Below, piece after piece: positions 50,426 through 59,745 of a stretch of 64,000 nucleotides of DNA. A model generated the notes under the pieces. It did no database searches. It was not told the origin of the DNA and saw only the letters and a list, made by a program, of their open reading frames with translations. This DNA comes from JBHYDC01 sp051861205 (GTDB lineage: Bacteria > Pseudomonadota > Alphaproteobacteria > Rhizobiales > Pleomorphomonadaceae): assembly GCA_051861205.1 (NCBI GenBank), contig JBHYDC010000001.1, positions 186,001 to 250,000 of the forward strand. Reading direction: 5' to 3'. Each line of letters opens with the position of its first letter. The first letter of the stretch is position 1. Made by a program: the position numbers and the translations under genes.

Positions 50426-51288
50426 CCACCTTCGACCGCCGCACCACGCCCGCCCGGCCAGACCTTGCCGCCGCGCATCTTCAGGGCCTCGTCCAGGCGG
50501 GCCGCTACGTCACGGGAACCGAGCAGCGCATAATCGCCGCCGTCACCGACCTCAGGCCGGCCCCGCGCCTCGACGCCTCCATCGACACCCAGGCGCTCCG
50601 GGGCGAGACCGTCACCGTCTATGAGGTCACGGCCGAAGGCTGGAGCTGGGGCCAACTCACCCGCGACGGCTACGTCGGCTGGATCCCGTCCGACGATCTC
50701 TCGCCGATCGGCCTTGAGTCCACGCACACCGTCACGGCGCTCCGCACGCTGGTCTTCCCCGGTCCCGACCTCAAGCTGCCGCCGCTCGCGCAGCTCACCC
50801 AAGGCGCGCTGCTGACGGTTATCGAAGAGGTTGAAAAACGCGGGCTCGCCTATGCGATCCTGCCGGACCGCACGGCCGTCGCGCTTGGCCATCTCGCGCG
50901 TCTGCCGGCCGATCCTGCGCCCGACTTCGTCACCGTCGCCGAGAACTATCGCGGCACGCCCTACCAATGGGGCGGCCGCACCAGCCTCGGCATCGACTGC
51001 TCCGGCCTCGTTCAGACCGCGCTCGCCGCTGCCGCCATTGCCGCGCCGCGCGATACCGACATGCAGGAAGCTGCGCTTGGAAAGCCGGTCGATTGGCAGG
51101 GAGACACCGCCCGCCTCACGCGCGGCGACCTTGTCTTCTGGCAGGGTCACGTCGCAATTCTCACCGGCCCGAACCGGATCATCCACGCCAACGCTCATCA
51201 CATGGCAACGGCCGAAGAGCCGCTCGACACGGCGATCCGGCGGATCGCCGCCGCCGGCTCACCCGTCACCAGTGTGCGCCGCCTCTGA
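50422..51288 (+). CDS. NlpC/P60 peptidase with N-terminal SH3-like domain
   Basis: 288 residues. Bacterial SH3-like repeats in the first about 140 residues (TVTVYEVTAEGWSWGQLTRD, GYVGWIPSDDLSPIG), then an NlpC/P60 domain from about 160. Catalytic Cys193 is in GIDCSGLVQTAL and His243 in WQGHVAILTGP, with a polar third residue near HANAHHM. These enzymes cut peptide cross-links of peptidoglycan, usually gamma-D-Glu to diaminopimelate. No signal peptide is visible, so it may act on imported wall peptides in the cytosol. Coupled to the MarR gene by ATGA overlap. Confidence 0.9.
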   Translation: MTTFDRRTTPARPDLAAAHLQGLVQAGRYVTGTEQRIIAAVTDLRPAPRLDASIDTQALRGETVTVYEVTAEGWSWGQLTRDGYVGWIPSDDLSPIGLESTHTVTALRTLVFPGPDLKLPPLAQLTQGALLTVIEEVEKRGLAYAILPDRTAVALGHLARLPADPAPDFVTVAENYRGTPYQWGGRTSLGIDCSGLVQTALAAAAIAAPRDTDMQEAALGKPVDWQGDTARLTRGDLVFWQGHVAILTGPNRIIHANAHHMATAEEPLDTAIRRIAAAGSPVTSVRRL

Positions 51289-51294
51289 CGACGC

Positions 51295-52890
51295 TTATTC
51301 GCTCGCCATATTGGCGACCGGAAACTGCAACTGCTCGGGATGCGCCTGATAGAGCCAGGTCTCCGTCAGCGCCTCGCCCTTGACCTTGAGATAGAGCCGC
51401 ATATCGACCGGGTCGTTGCCGGTCGGCTTGAAATCGAAGATCGCCCGCCACCGGCTGGTGCCCACCACCGGCAGCACATAGACGCCGGAAATCGTGCCGG
51501 AGGAGGCCGAGACATCCGCCTCCACGCCCTCGTTCTGGCCGTAGTCGGCAAGCTTCCCACCGTCGAAATCGACGACATACTTCGCAACACCTTGCGGCCG
51601 GGGCTGACCGGGAACGCCGCCGACGCCAAGCCGCGTCGAAACCACCCGGCCCACCGCCGGCGGGTTCGGCTCGTCCGCAAGCCACGTCAGCCGGTAGTCG
51701 ACCGCGATCTCGCCGCCACGCTTGAACGGAGTCGCGGGCACCCAATAAGCGACGATATTGTCGTGGATCTCGTCATTGGTCGGGATCTCGACAAGCTGCA
51801 CCGCGCCGTCGCCCCAATTGCCCTTTGGCTGCACCCACACGCTCGGGCGCTTGTCGTAGAACACGCCGTCGTCCTGGTAGTTGTTGAATTCCCGGTCGCG
51901 CTGCAACAACCCGAAGCCGCGCACATCGCGGTCCACGAAGGTGGAGGTCATCACGCGCGGAGGATTGTTCAGCGGCCGCCACAGCCGTTCGCCGGATCCG
52001 GTCTCGATGGCCAGCCCGTCGGTGTCATGGATCTCCGGCCGCCAGTCGGCGCCGCGCAGGCGGTTCAACTCGCCATACCAGAACATGGACGTCAGCGCGC
52101 CAAGGCCCACCCGCGCGATGTCGTCGCGGGCAAAGAAGCGCACAGCCATATCCATGATCACGCCCTTGCCCTTGGCATCGGGCCCGCGCGAAACGTCCCA
52201 GCGCACCGCTCCGGAAATGCGCGGTCCCTCCATCGCGGCATAGATCACCAGCGTGCCCTCGCCGCTTGCGGCGAAGAAGAAATCGGTGAAGCGCGGAAAC
52301 TCCTCCGGCGTCGGCATGGCCACATCGATCGCTACGGCGCGTGCGGATTGTCCATATTGGTCAAGCTCTCCGGACGAGCGGAAATAGGCCGCGCCCAGGA
52401 ACGCCAGCCAATCGCGCTCCTGCCCCGGTTCCATCACGCGGAAGCCGGCAAAGCCGATGTCGTCCGGAAGCCCGCTGGCCGGATTATTCTTCGGGATCTC
52501 GAAATAGTCTGGCGAATAAAGCACCGGCCGAACCTCATCCCCGTCGACGAGGTAGATGCCGACCGGCTGCTTGAAGAACTTGCCGAGATGGAAAAACCGC
52601 ACCGGCGCTTTGCCGCCGCCAACCTGAACCGTGTGGTCGGCCTTGAACTTGATCTGCCAATGTTCGGTATAGTCGATCTTCTCCAGCACATCGCCAGCCC
52701 TCACCACGCCGGGATCATAGGGCCGGGCCGCCCGCGCCTTGGCGTCGGCGATCATCCTGTCGAACGAGAAGGGCGCCGCCTCGCCAAGGCTGGCAGCGGT
52801 CGAGGCGGCAAGAACGCCGCCGGGCAGCGCGGGCACCAAGCCAAGGGCGGCGAGCGCGCCCAGCATGTCACGGCGGGTGATGGCGGTCAT
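51295..52890 (-). CDS. Periplasmic glucan biosynthesis protein (MdoG/OpgG-OpgD family)
   Basis: 531 residues from ATG 52890. A twin-arginine signal (ITRRDMLGALAALGLVPALPGG) suggests Tat export, which is the OpgD habit; OpgG uses Sec. Family core: FSFDRMIADAKARAARPYD, HLGKFFKQPVGIYLVDGDE, FLGAAYFRSSGELDQYGQSARA, WYGELNRLRGADWRPEIHDTDGL, FVDRDVRGFGLLQRDREFNNYQDD, YDKRPSVWVQPKGNWGDGAV. Acts on osmoregulated periplasmic glucan backbones. No opgH-like glucosyltransferase is nearby. The stop is six bases from the stop of the converging NlpC gene. Confidence 0.92.
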   Translation of the reverse strand: MTAITRRDMLGALAALGLVPALPGGVLAASTAASLGEAAPFSFDRMIADAKARAARPYDPGVVRAGDVLEKIDYTEHWQIKFKADHTVQVGGGKAPVRFFHLGKFFKQPVGIYLVDGDEVRPVLYSPDYFEIPKNNPASGLPDDIGFAGFRVMEPGQERDWLAFLGAAYFRSSGELDQYGQSARAVAIDVAMPTPEEFPRFTDFFFAASGEGTLVIYAAMEGPRISGAVRWDVSRGPDAKGKGVIMDMAVRFFARDDIARVGLGALTSMFWYGELNRLRGADWRPEIHDTDGLAIETGSGERLWRPLNNPPRVMTSTFVDRDVRGFGLLQRDREFNNYQDDGVFYDKRPSVWVQPKGNWGDGAVQLVEIPTNDEIHDNIVAYWVPATPFKRGGEIAVDYRLTWLADEPNPPAVGRVVSTRLGVGGVPGQPRPQGVAKYVVDFDGGKLADYGQNEGVEADVSASSGTISGVYVLPVVGTSRWRAIFDFKPTGNDPVDMRLYLKVKGEALTETWLYQAHPEQLQFPVANMASE

Positions 52891-53050
52891 GGGCAAGATG
52901 TCCTCGAAGAAAAGACGCGGGCGAAGGGCCCAGGACAGTGGCGATGTGCGAGCATCTAGTGAAACCCCTAGCCGCTCGTCAACCGCTTGGCTCGTCGCAT
53001 CGCCGCGATGTGTCTCGACGACTCGCACCCGAACGCGGCATATCAAGGCG

Positions 53051-55267
53051 ATGAAGGAAGAAAACGCTCCCGAAGCGCGCCTGTTTGAACGCCTGACCGG
53101 CACCGTCGAGCGTGTCACGTTCCACAATGAGGAGAACGGCTTCTCAGTGCTGCGCGTCAAAGTGACCGGCCGCAAGGAGCCCGTCACTCTCGTCGGCCAT
53201 ATCCATTCCATCGTGGCCGGCGAGAAGATCGACGCCGAAGGCCAGTGGAACACCGACAAGATGCACGGCCTCCAGTTCAAGGCCGAAACCATCACCGCCC
53301 GCGAGCCGTCAGCGCGCGACGCCATTGCCCGTTTCCTCGCCTCCGGCCTCATCTCCGGCGTCGGGCCCGCCATGGCCGAGCGCATCGTGCAGGAGTTCGG
53401 AGCCAAAGCCCTCGACGTGATCGAGAACGAGCCGATGCGCCTCACCAAGGTGCCCGGCCTCGGCAAGCAGCTCGCCGCCCGCATCGCCGAGAGCTACCGC
53501 GAGCGTAAGGCGGTCAAGGAAATCATGATCGCCTTCCAGGAAAAGGGTGTCGGCACCGCGCGGGCCGTGCGGATCTGGCGGCATTTCGGACCCGAGGCGG
53601 TCAAGGTCATCGAGGAGGATCCCTACCGGCTTGCCCGCGAGGTGCGCGGCATCGGCTTTGAGGGCGCCGACGAGATCGCGGAAAAATTCGGCGTCACCCG
53701 CACCGCGCCCGAGCGCCTGCGCGCCGGTGTCACCTATGCCCTCGAAGACGCCGCTGACCAGGGCCACACGGCCGTTCCGCGCGATGAGATCGCCAGCCGT
53801 GCCGCCCGTCTCCTCGGCGTCGATCCGGATGCGGTGACAGACGCCATCGCCGACGCCATCCGCCATGGCGACGTGGAGGAAGTCGAGGTCGAAGGCACCA
53901 AATGCCTTGCCGCCCGCCGGCTTGCCAAGTTCGAGAAATCGGTTGCAAGCCGCCTGAAAAAGCTCGCTGAGGGGCGCCCGCCCTGGGGCATCGTGGACGT
54001 CGACGCCGCCATCGCCCGCTTCGAAGCTGCTTCAACCAAGCGCTTGTCGCCCTCCCAGCGCGACGCGCTGGCAAAGGTCGCAGGGGCCAAGGTATCTGTC
54101 ATCACCGGCGGACCCGGCGTCGGCAAGACGACGCTGCTCGAAGCGCTCCTCGCGACCGTCGCGACCGCCCGCATCACCGTCGCGCTCGCGGCACCGACAG
54201 GGCGCGCTGCCCGCCGCATGGCCGAGCAGGCGGGGCGGGAGGCCAAAACCATCCACCGTCTTCTTGAAATCGATCCGGCCAGCGGCGGCTTCCGGCGCGG
54301 CGCCGGCGAGCCCTTGGAGGCCGATCTCGTGGTCATCGACGAGGCATCCATGGTCGATGTCGCGCTGATGGCCGCGCTGGTAGAGGCGATCCCGCCGCAA
54401 GCGGCCTTGATTCTCGTCGGCGACGTCGATCAGCTTCCTTCGGTCGGTCCGGGGCAGGTGCTGGCCGATATCATCGGGTCGGATGCCGTGCCGGTCGCCC
54501 GGCTCACCGAAATCTTCCGGCAGGCCGAGGAAAGCCGCATCATCGTCAACGCCCACCGGATCAACCGGGGCGCGCTGCCCGAACCGCCACCGCCGGGCGA
54601 AACCGCCGACTTCTACGTCGTCAACGCGAATGGCTCCGACGACGCGCTTGCCAAGGTGCTCGAAATCGTCGGCACCCGGATCCCAAGCCGCTTCGGGCTC
54701 GATCCCATGCGCGACGTTCAAGTCATCACGCCGATGCAAAAGGGCGCGGTTGGCGCCCGCAATCTCAACGACCGGCTGGCCGCGCTGCTCAATCCCGCGC
54801 CCATCGACAAGATCGAGCGCTTCGGCAACACCTATGCCGTCGGCGACAAGATCATGCAGATCGAGAACGACTATGACCGCGACGTCTTCAACGGCGATCT
54901 CGGCGTGGTGAAACGCATCCGTGAGCGCGACGACGAACTGAAAGTCACCTTCGACGGCCGCGACGTGTCCTATGGATTGCAGGATCTCGAAGCGCTGCAA
55001 CGCGCCTATGCCATCACGATCCACAAGAGCCAGGGCTCGGAATATCCCGCCGTGGTCATCCCGCTGGTGCGCGAGCACACCATCATGCTCGCCCGCAACC
55101 TGATCTACACGGCGGTGACGCGCGGCAAGCGCCTTGTCGTCTTGGTCGCCGAACCCTGGGCGCTCGAAACCGCCGTCAGCGGTTCGCGCTCCCGCCGCCG
55201 CTGGACGCGGCTGAAGGATATGCTGAAAGAGATGGGCGATCCCTCCCCCGGAACGGAGGGATCGTAA
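53051..55267 (+). CDS. recD2: RecD2-type 5'-3' DNA helicase
   Basis: 738 residues from ATG 53051, typical of RecD2. N-terminal OB-like strand region (GTVERVTFHNEENGFSVLRV), helix-hairpin-helix units (SGVGPAMAERIV, VPGLGKQLAARI, IGFEGADEIAEKFG), then SF1B helicase motifs: GGPGVGKTTLLEA (Walker A, near residue 352), VIDEASMVDVALM, VGDVDQLPSVGPG, LTEIFRQAEESRIIVNAHRIN, and the C-terminal AITIHKSQGSEYPAVV, YTAVTRGKRLVVLV. A DNA repair helicase not part of RecBCD. Confidence 0.94.
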   Translation: MKEENAPEARLFERLTGTVERVTFHNEENGFSVLRVKVTGRKEPVTLVGHIHSIVAGEKIDAEGQWNTDKMHGLQFKAETITAREPSARDAIARFLASGLISGVGPAMAERIVQEFGAKALDVIENEPMRLTKVPGLGKQLAARIAESYRERKAVKEIMIAFQEKGVGTARAVRIWRHFGPEAVKVIEEDPYRLAREVRGIGFEGADEIAEKFGVTRTAPERLRAGVTYALEDAADQGHTAVPRDEIASRAARLLGVDPDAVTDAIADAIRHGDVEEVEVEGTKCLAARRLAKFEKSVASRLKKLAEGRPPWGIVDVDAAIARFEAASTKRLSPSQRDALAKVAGAKVSVITGGPGVGKTTLLEALLATVATARITVALAAPTGRAARRMAEQAGREAKTIHRLLEIDPASGGFRRGAGEPLEADLVVIDEASMVDVALMAALVEAIPPQAALILVGDVDQLPSVGPGQVLADIIGSDAVPVARLTEIFRQAEESRIIVNAHRINRGALPEPPPPGETADFYVVNANGSDDALAKVLEIVGTRIPSRFGLDPMRDVQVITPMQKGAVGARNLNDRLAALLNPAPIDKIERFGNTYAVGDKIMQIENDYDRDVFNGDLGVVKRIRERDDELKVTFDGRDVSYGLQDLEALQRAYAITIHKSQGSEYPAVVIPLVREHTIMLARNLIYTAVTRGKRLVVLVAEPWALETAVSGSRSRRRWTRLKDMLKEMGDPSPGTEGS

Positions 55268-55276
55268 TGCGCCGGA

Positions 55277-56728
55277 TCAGGCGAACTTCACCATGACGTG
55301 CCGCACCACGGTATAGTCCTCCAGCGCGTAAAGGCTGAGGTCCTTGCCGTAGCCGGACGCCTTGAGCCCGCCGTGGGGCATCTCGGTCGTCAGCGCGAAA
55401 TGGGTGTTCACCCACGTGCAGCCATATTGCAGCCGGGAGGCCACATCCATCGCCTTCGACACGTCGCGCGTCCACACGGATGACGCCAGCCCGTAGTCGC
55501 TGTCGTTCGCCCATGTCACCGCGTCGTCCGGATCGGTGAAGCGCGTCACGGATACCACCGGCCCGAACACCTCGCGCCGCACGATCTCGTCGGACTGCAA
55601 GGCCCCGGCCACCACGGTCGGCTCGTAGAAGAAGCCGGACCCGCCGTGTACCTTGCCGCCGGTCGTGATTTCGATGTGCTTGAGGTCGGCCGCCCGCTCC
55701 ACGAAGCTCGCCACGCGGTCGCGCTGGCGCGCGGAGATGAGCGGGCCCATCTCGTTCGCCGTGTCATCGTCATGGGCATAGCCGATGGTGGAAACGGCCG
55801 AGGAGAGATCCGCGACCAGCTTGTCGTAGACCTTGGCGCCGGCGTAGATGCGGCATGCCGCCGTGCAGTCCTGTCCGGCGTTGTAATAGCCGAAGGCCCG
55901 CACGCCCTCGACGACGGCGTCGATATCGGCATCGTCGAACACGATCACCGGCGCCTTGCCGCCAAGCTCCAAATGGGTGCGCTTCACGGAAGACGCGGCA
56001 GCGGCCAGCACCTTCTTGCCGGTCGCGATATCGCCCGTCAGCGAAATCATCGACACCTTGGGGTGATTGATCAGCGTGTTGCCCACTGAACCGCCGCGCC
56101 CGACGATGACGTTGAGCACGCCCTCGGGAAGAATGCCGGCGGCGACCTTGGCAAGCTTCAGCGTGGTCAGCGGCGTCTGTTCGGACGGCTTGATCACCAC
56201 GGTGTTGCCGCCCGCGATCGCCGGGGCGATCTTCCAGGCGGCCATCATCAGCGGATAGTTCCAGGGGGCGATCGAGGCGACGACGCCGATGGCATCGCGC
56301 CGGATCATTGAGGTATGGCCTGCCACATATTCGCCTGCGGCAGAACCCGGCAGCGTACGGCAGGCGCCCGCGAAGAACCGGAACACGTCCACCACGGCTG
56401 GGATTTCGTCGTTCAACACGGCCTGATAGGGCTTACCGCAATTGATCGCCTCGATGGCCGCGAAGCTTTCCGCCTCGTCCTCGATCGCTTGCGCGAGCCG
56501 CAGCAGATAGCCCGCCCGCTCGGCCGGCGTGGTGCGCGACCAAGTGGCGAACGCCTTGTCGGCGGCGATCACGGCCGCGTCGATCTGACCGGCGGAGGCT
56601 TCGGGCAGATCGAGGATCGTGGCGCCGGTCTTCGGCGCAAGCACGGTTTCCGCCTCTTCGGTGCCGGCAACGAAGTCGCTGCCGATCAGCATCTTGGTAT
56701 CGGTGATCGCGTTGTCGGTGGCTGCCAT
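55277..56728 (-). CDS. patD: Gamma-aminobutyraldehyde dehydrogenase (PatD/YdcW-like)
   Basis: 483 residues, NAD-dependent aldehyde dehydrogenase. IAPWNYPLMMAAWKIAPAIAGG, KPSEQTPLTTLKLAKV, THLELGGKAPVIVFDDADI (Glu), YYNAGQDCTAACRIYA (Cys), REVFGPVVSVTRF, and NTHFALTTEMPHGGLKASGYGKDLS, typical of the PatD group. Converts 4-aminobutyraldehyde, the product of putrescine transamination, to GABA. The gene order ydcS-ydcT-ydcU-ydcV-patD is the same as in E. coli, which strongly supports the call. It ends nine bases from the converging recD2 stop. Confidence 0.92.
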   Translation of the reverse strand: MAATDNAITDTKMLIGSDFVAGTEEAETVLAPKTGATILDLPEASAGQIDAAVIAADKAFATWSRTTPAERAGYLLRLAQAIEDEAESFAAIEAINCGKPYQAVLNDEIPAVVDVFRFFAGACRTLPGSAAGEYVAGHTSMIRRDAIGVVASIAPWNYPLMMAAWKIAPAIAGGNTVVIKPSEQTPLTTLKLAKVAAGILPEGVLNVIVGRGGSVGNTLINHPKVSMISLTGDIATGKKVLAAAASSVKRTHLELGGKAPVIVFDDADIDAVVEGVRAFGYYNAGQDCTAACRIYAGAKVYDKLVADLSSAVSTIGYAHDDDTANEMGPLISARQRDRVASFVERAADLKHIEITTGGKVHGGSGFFYEPTVVAGALQSDEIVRREVFGPVVSVTRFTDPDDAVTWANDSDYGLASSVWTRDVSKAMDVASRLQYGCTWVNTHFALTTEMPHGGLKASGYGKDLSLYALEDYTVVRHVMVKFA

Positions 56729-56755
56729 GGCCGTCTCCTTGAAAGCTTTGAGAGT

Positions 56756-57559
56756 TCACTTGCCGCTGCCCGCAACCTCGGCTGTGTCGCGGGTGAGGTA
56801 GTAGGCGGCGAGGATGGGAAGGAACGTGACCACGATCACGAAGACCGCAACCACGTTGGTAACGGGGCGCTGGCGGGGCCGGATCAGTTCCGTCAGCATC
56901 CAGATCGGCAGGGTCGTCTGCTGACCGGCCGTGAAGGTCGTGACGATGACCTCGTCGAACGAGAGCGCGAAGGCCAGCATGCCGCCGGCCAAAAGCGCGG
57001 TCGCAAGGCTGGGCAGGATCACATAGCGGAAGGTCTGGAACCCGTCGGCGCCAAGATCCATCGACGCCTCGATGAGCGAGCCCGACGTGCGCCGGAGCCG
57101 CGCGATCGCGTTGTTGAACACAACCACGATGCAAAAGGTGGCGTGGCCGAGCACGATCGTCCAAAACGAGAAGGGGATGTCGGCAAGCGCGAAGGCAGAG
57201 CGCAGCGAGATGCCGGTGACGATGCCGGGAAGCGCGATCGGCAGGATGAACAGAAGCGAAATCGCGTCCCGCCCGAAAAAGCGCGTCCGGGCAAGCGCCG
57301 CCGCCGCCAGCGTGCCGAGCACGAGCGCGAGCGCTGTCGCGATCAGCGCTACCTGGAAGGACAGCGTCAGCGCGTTCCAGATGTCCTGCCGCTCCCAGGC
57401 CACTGCGAACCACTTGGTGGTGAGGCCGGGCGGGGGGAATTGATAGCTCTTCTCCTCGGTGGAAAAGGCATAGAGCACGATGAAGGCCAGCGGCAGGTGC
57501 AGGAACAAGAGCCCGAGCCCCGCTGCGATCTTCAGGAACAGCGACGCGCGGTCAGACAT
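56756..57559 (-). CDS. ydcV: Putative putrescine ABC transporter permease YdcV
   Basis: 267 residues, PotC-type permease. Six membrane helices (LFLHLPLAFIVLYAF, LTLSFQVALIATALALVLGTLAAAAL, ISLLFILPIALPGIVTGISL, IVLGHATFCIVVVFNNAIAR, LLAGGMLAFALSFDEVIVTTF, AVFVIVVTFLPILAAYYL). The ATPase-docking loop is EASMDLGADGFQTFRYVILP. It follows ydcU by 23 bases and precedes patD by 27. Confidence 0.92.
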   Translation of the reverse strand: MSDRASLFLKIAAGLGLLFLHLPLAFIVLYAFSTEEKSYQFPPPGLTTKWFAVAWERQDIWNALTLSFQVALIATALALVLGTLAAAALARTRFFGRDAISLLFILPIALPGIVTGISLRSAFALADIPFSFWTIVLGHATFCIVVVFNNAIARLRRTSGSLIEASMDLGADGFQTFRYVILPSLATALLAGGMLAFALSFDEVIVTTFTAGQQTTLPIWMLTELIRPRQRPVTNVVAVFVIVVTFLPILAAYYLTRDTAEVAGSGK

Positions 57560-57582
57560 GGGCGCGCTCCGTCATGCGAGGA

Positions 57583-58521
57583 TCACAGCGCATCGAACGC
57601 CCCCATCCGCTTGGCGATCATGAGATAGAGGCCCATGATCACGATCGGCACGATCGAAAAGGCGGCTGCGAGCGGAATGTTGCCCGCCGTGCCCTGCTGC
57701 ACATAAACGACTTGGCCGAGGAAATAGGTGCTCGGACCGATGATCTGCGGCGCGATATAGTCGCCGAGCGTGAGCGAGAAGGTGAAGATCGATCCGGCCG
57801 CCACACCCGGCAGCGCCAGCGGCAGAACCACGGTGCGGAAGGTGGTGGCCGGCGTCGCGCCAAGATCGCCGGCGGCCTCGATATAGCTCTTCGGCACCCG
57901 CTCCAGCGCCGCCTGGATCGGCAGGATCATGTAGGGGATCCAGAGATAGACGAACACGATGAAGGTGCCGATGTAGGACACCGACAGCGACGGCCCGCCG
58001 ATCGTGGGCAGCGCAAGCACCCAGTCGAGGATCGGCGACGTGCCGGTTTCCGCCGCCGCCCAGCCGATCACGCCTTCCTTGGCAAGGATCAGCTTCCAGG
58101 CGTAGACGCGCACGAGATAGCTCGACCACAGCGGCAGCATGATCAAGAGGTAGAACGCCGCGCGCATCCGGCCGCGGGCATAGCGCGCCGCGTAATAGGC
58201 GATCGGAAACGCGATCACGCCGCAGGCGAGCGTCACGCTCGCGGCCATGACGACGGTGCGGATGATGATGTCGAAGTTGGCGGGATGAAGTAGCTCGCCG
58301 TAGGTCTTCAGCGTGAATTCCCGCACCACCTGGCCGGAGAACTCGTCGATCGAAAAGAACGACTGCGCCAGAAGCGCGATCAGCGAACCGATGTAGACGA
58401 CACCGAGCCAGCCGAGCGGCAGCGCGAGCAGAACCGCCGCGAGCGCCCTCGGGCGCTGCGTCAGCACATCCGACAGCCAGCCGCGCAAGCCACGTCTTGG
58501 AGGTGCGACGAAGGCGGTCAT
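57583..58521 (-). CDS. ydcU: Putative putrescine ABC transporter permease YdcU
   Basis: 312 residues from ATG 58521, PotB-type permease. The first helix ALAAVLLALPLGWLGVVYIGSLIALLAQSFF is followed by a periplasmic loop and five more helices (VVMAASVTLACGVIAFPIAYYAA, FYLLIMLPLWSSYLVRVYAWKLIL, YIGTFIVFVYLWIPYMILPI). Docking loop: EAAGDLGATPATTFRTVVLP. The ATG lies one base beyond the ydcT stop codon, so translation is coupled. Confidence 0.92.
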   Translation of the reverse strand: MTAFVAPPRRGLRGWLSDVLTQRPRALAAVLLALPLGWLGVVYIGSLIALLAQSFFSIDEFSGQVVREFTLKTYGELLHPANFDIIIRTVVMAASVTLACGVIAFPIAYYAARYARGRMRAAFYLLIMLPLWSSYLVRVYAWKLILAKEGVIGWAAAETGTSPILDWVLALPTIGGPSLSVSYIGTFIVFVYLWIPYMILPIQAALERVPKSYIEAAGDLGATPATTFRTVVLPLALPGVAAGSIFTFSLTLGDYIAPQIIGPSTYFLGQVVYVQQGTAGNIPLAAAFSIVPIVIMGLYLMIAKRMGAFDAL

Positions 58522-58522
58522 C

Positions 58523-59536
58523 TCAGCCCTCCATCGGCGTCGCGGCGCCGTGGGCGATGACGAGCCGGACGGCGGAACCCGCTGCATGGACTGGCTCCTC
58601 GGCAGAAACCGAAGCGGTGATCACCGCCCCGTCCACGGCGATCTCATAGCGCCGGGCCGCGCCGTGATACTCGACGTCGGCAACCGTCCCGATCGCGCTC
58701 GGCCGGCCGTCGGAGGGGGCGCTCGCGGCGGGAGAGGTCAGCCGGATCTTCTCGGCACGCAGCGCATGCACCGCGCGCGGCAGTCCGAGCGAAGCGGCAA
58801 GATCGGCTTCGATCACATTCGCCCCGCCTACGAAATCGGCGACGAAGCGCGTGCGCGGCCGCTCGTAGATTTCTTCCGGCGCACCGACCTGCACGATCTT
58901 GCCTTCGTTGAACACGGCCACCCGGTCGGCCATGGCCAGCGCCTCGGTCTGGTCGTGGGTGACGAAGACGAAGGTGATCCCGAGCCGCGCCTGCAGCGCT
59001 TTAAGTTCGCCCTGCATCTGCTCGCGCAGCTTCAAGTCGAGCGCGCCGAGCGGCTCGTCGAGGAGCAGCACCTTCGGTTCGTTGACGAGCGCGCGGGCAA
59101 GCGCCACACGCTGCCGCTGTCCGCCGGAAAGCTGCGAGGGTTTGCGCGTCCCGTAGCCGGAGAGCTTCACGAGCGCCAGCATCTCCTCCGCCCGCGCCTG
59201 CCGCTTGCGCTTGTCGATGCCGCGGATCATCAGCCCGTAGGCCACATTCTCCGCCACCGTCATATGCGGGAAAAGGGCATAGTCTTGGAACACGGTATTC
59301 ACCGCGCGCCGATAGGGCGGCACGCCCGCGACCGCCTCGCCGAAAATCTCGATCGAGCCGGAACTGGGCTGTTCGAAGCCGGCAACCAACCGCAAACAGG
59401 TCGTCTTGCCCGAACCGGACGGTCCGAGCATGGCGAAGAACTCGCCGGGCGCGATATCGAGATCGACCCCGTCGACCGCCCGAACGGTGCCGAAATGGCG
59501 CGAGACGGCGCGGAAGCGGACGGCGGGCGTGGTCAT
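58523..59536 (-). CDS. ydcT: Putative putrescine ABC transporter ATP-binding protein YdcT
   Basis: 337 residues from ATG 59536. PotA-type ATPase: Walker A LGPSGSGKTTCLRL, Q-loop VFQDYALFPHMTV, signature LSGGQRQRVALARALVN, Walker B VLLLDEPLGALDLKLR, switch His in FVTHDQTEALAM. The C-terminal TOBE-type regulatory region starts near residue 245 (AEKIRLTSP). Separated from the binding-protein gene by about 210 bases that hold two hairpins. Confidence 0.94.
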   Translation of the reverse strand: MTTPAVRFRAVSRHFGTVRAVDGVDLDIAPGEFFAMLGPSGSGKTTCLRLVAGFEQPSSGSIEIFGEAVAGVPPYRRAVNTVFQDYALFPHMTVAENVAYGLMIRGIDKRKRQARAEEMLALVKLSGYGTRKPSQLSGGQRQRVALARALVNEPKVLLLDEPLGALDLKLREQMQGELKALQARLGITFVFVTHDQTEALAMADRVAVFNEGKIVQVGAPEEIYERPRTRFVADFVGGANVIEADLAASLGLPRAVHALRAEKIRLTSPAASAPSDGRPSAIGTVADVEYHGAARRYEIAVDGAVITASVSAEEPVHAAGSAVRLVIAHGAATPMEG

Positions 59537-59597
59537 CGCGAATCTGTCCAGTTTCAAGTGGCAAGAAGCAGCCCTGGCCGCCTTCTCTCGCCGAATT

Positions 59598-59620
59598 CCT
59601 TCTCCCCTTGTGGGAGAAGG
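59598..59620. repeat. Dispersed 23-base palindrome, copy 3
   Basis: Same arms CCTTCTCCC/GGGAGAAGG and loop CTTGT as 39189-39211, now inside the ydcS-ydcT gap. Here it lies within an operon, so it may serve as an mRNA-processing or stabilising stem. Confidence 0.85.
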
Positions 59621-59707
59621 GGACCCGATAGGGCCGGATATGGGGGCTCTCGCTACCCATCAGCGAAAACACTTCGGCCTTCGCAGCCTGAACCGGCACC
59701 GCGCCCC

Positions 59708-59727
59708 CTCCCGCGAGCAAGCGGGAG
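59708..59727 (-). promoter_or_regulatory. Intercistronic hairpin after ydcS
   Basis: CTCCCGC and GCGGGAG form a 7-base-pair stem around GAGCAA, ending about 20 bases after the ydcS stop on the minus strand. With the palindrome at 59598-59620 it gives two stems between binding protein and ATPase genes, the usual way to leave more binding-protein mRNA. Confidence 0.6.
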
Positions 59728-59745
59728 AGGGTGCCGGCGCTGGGC

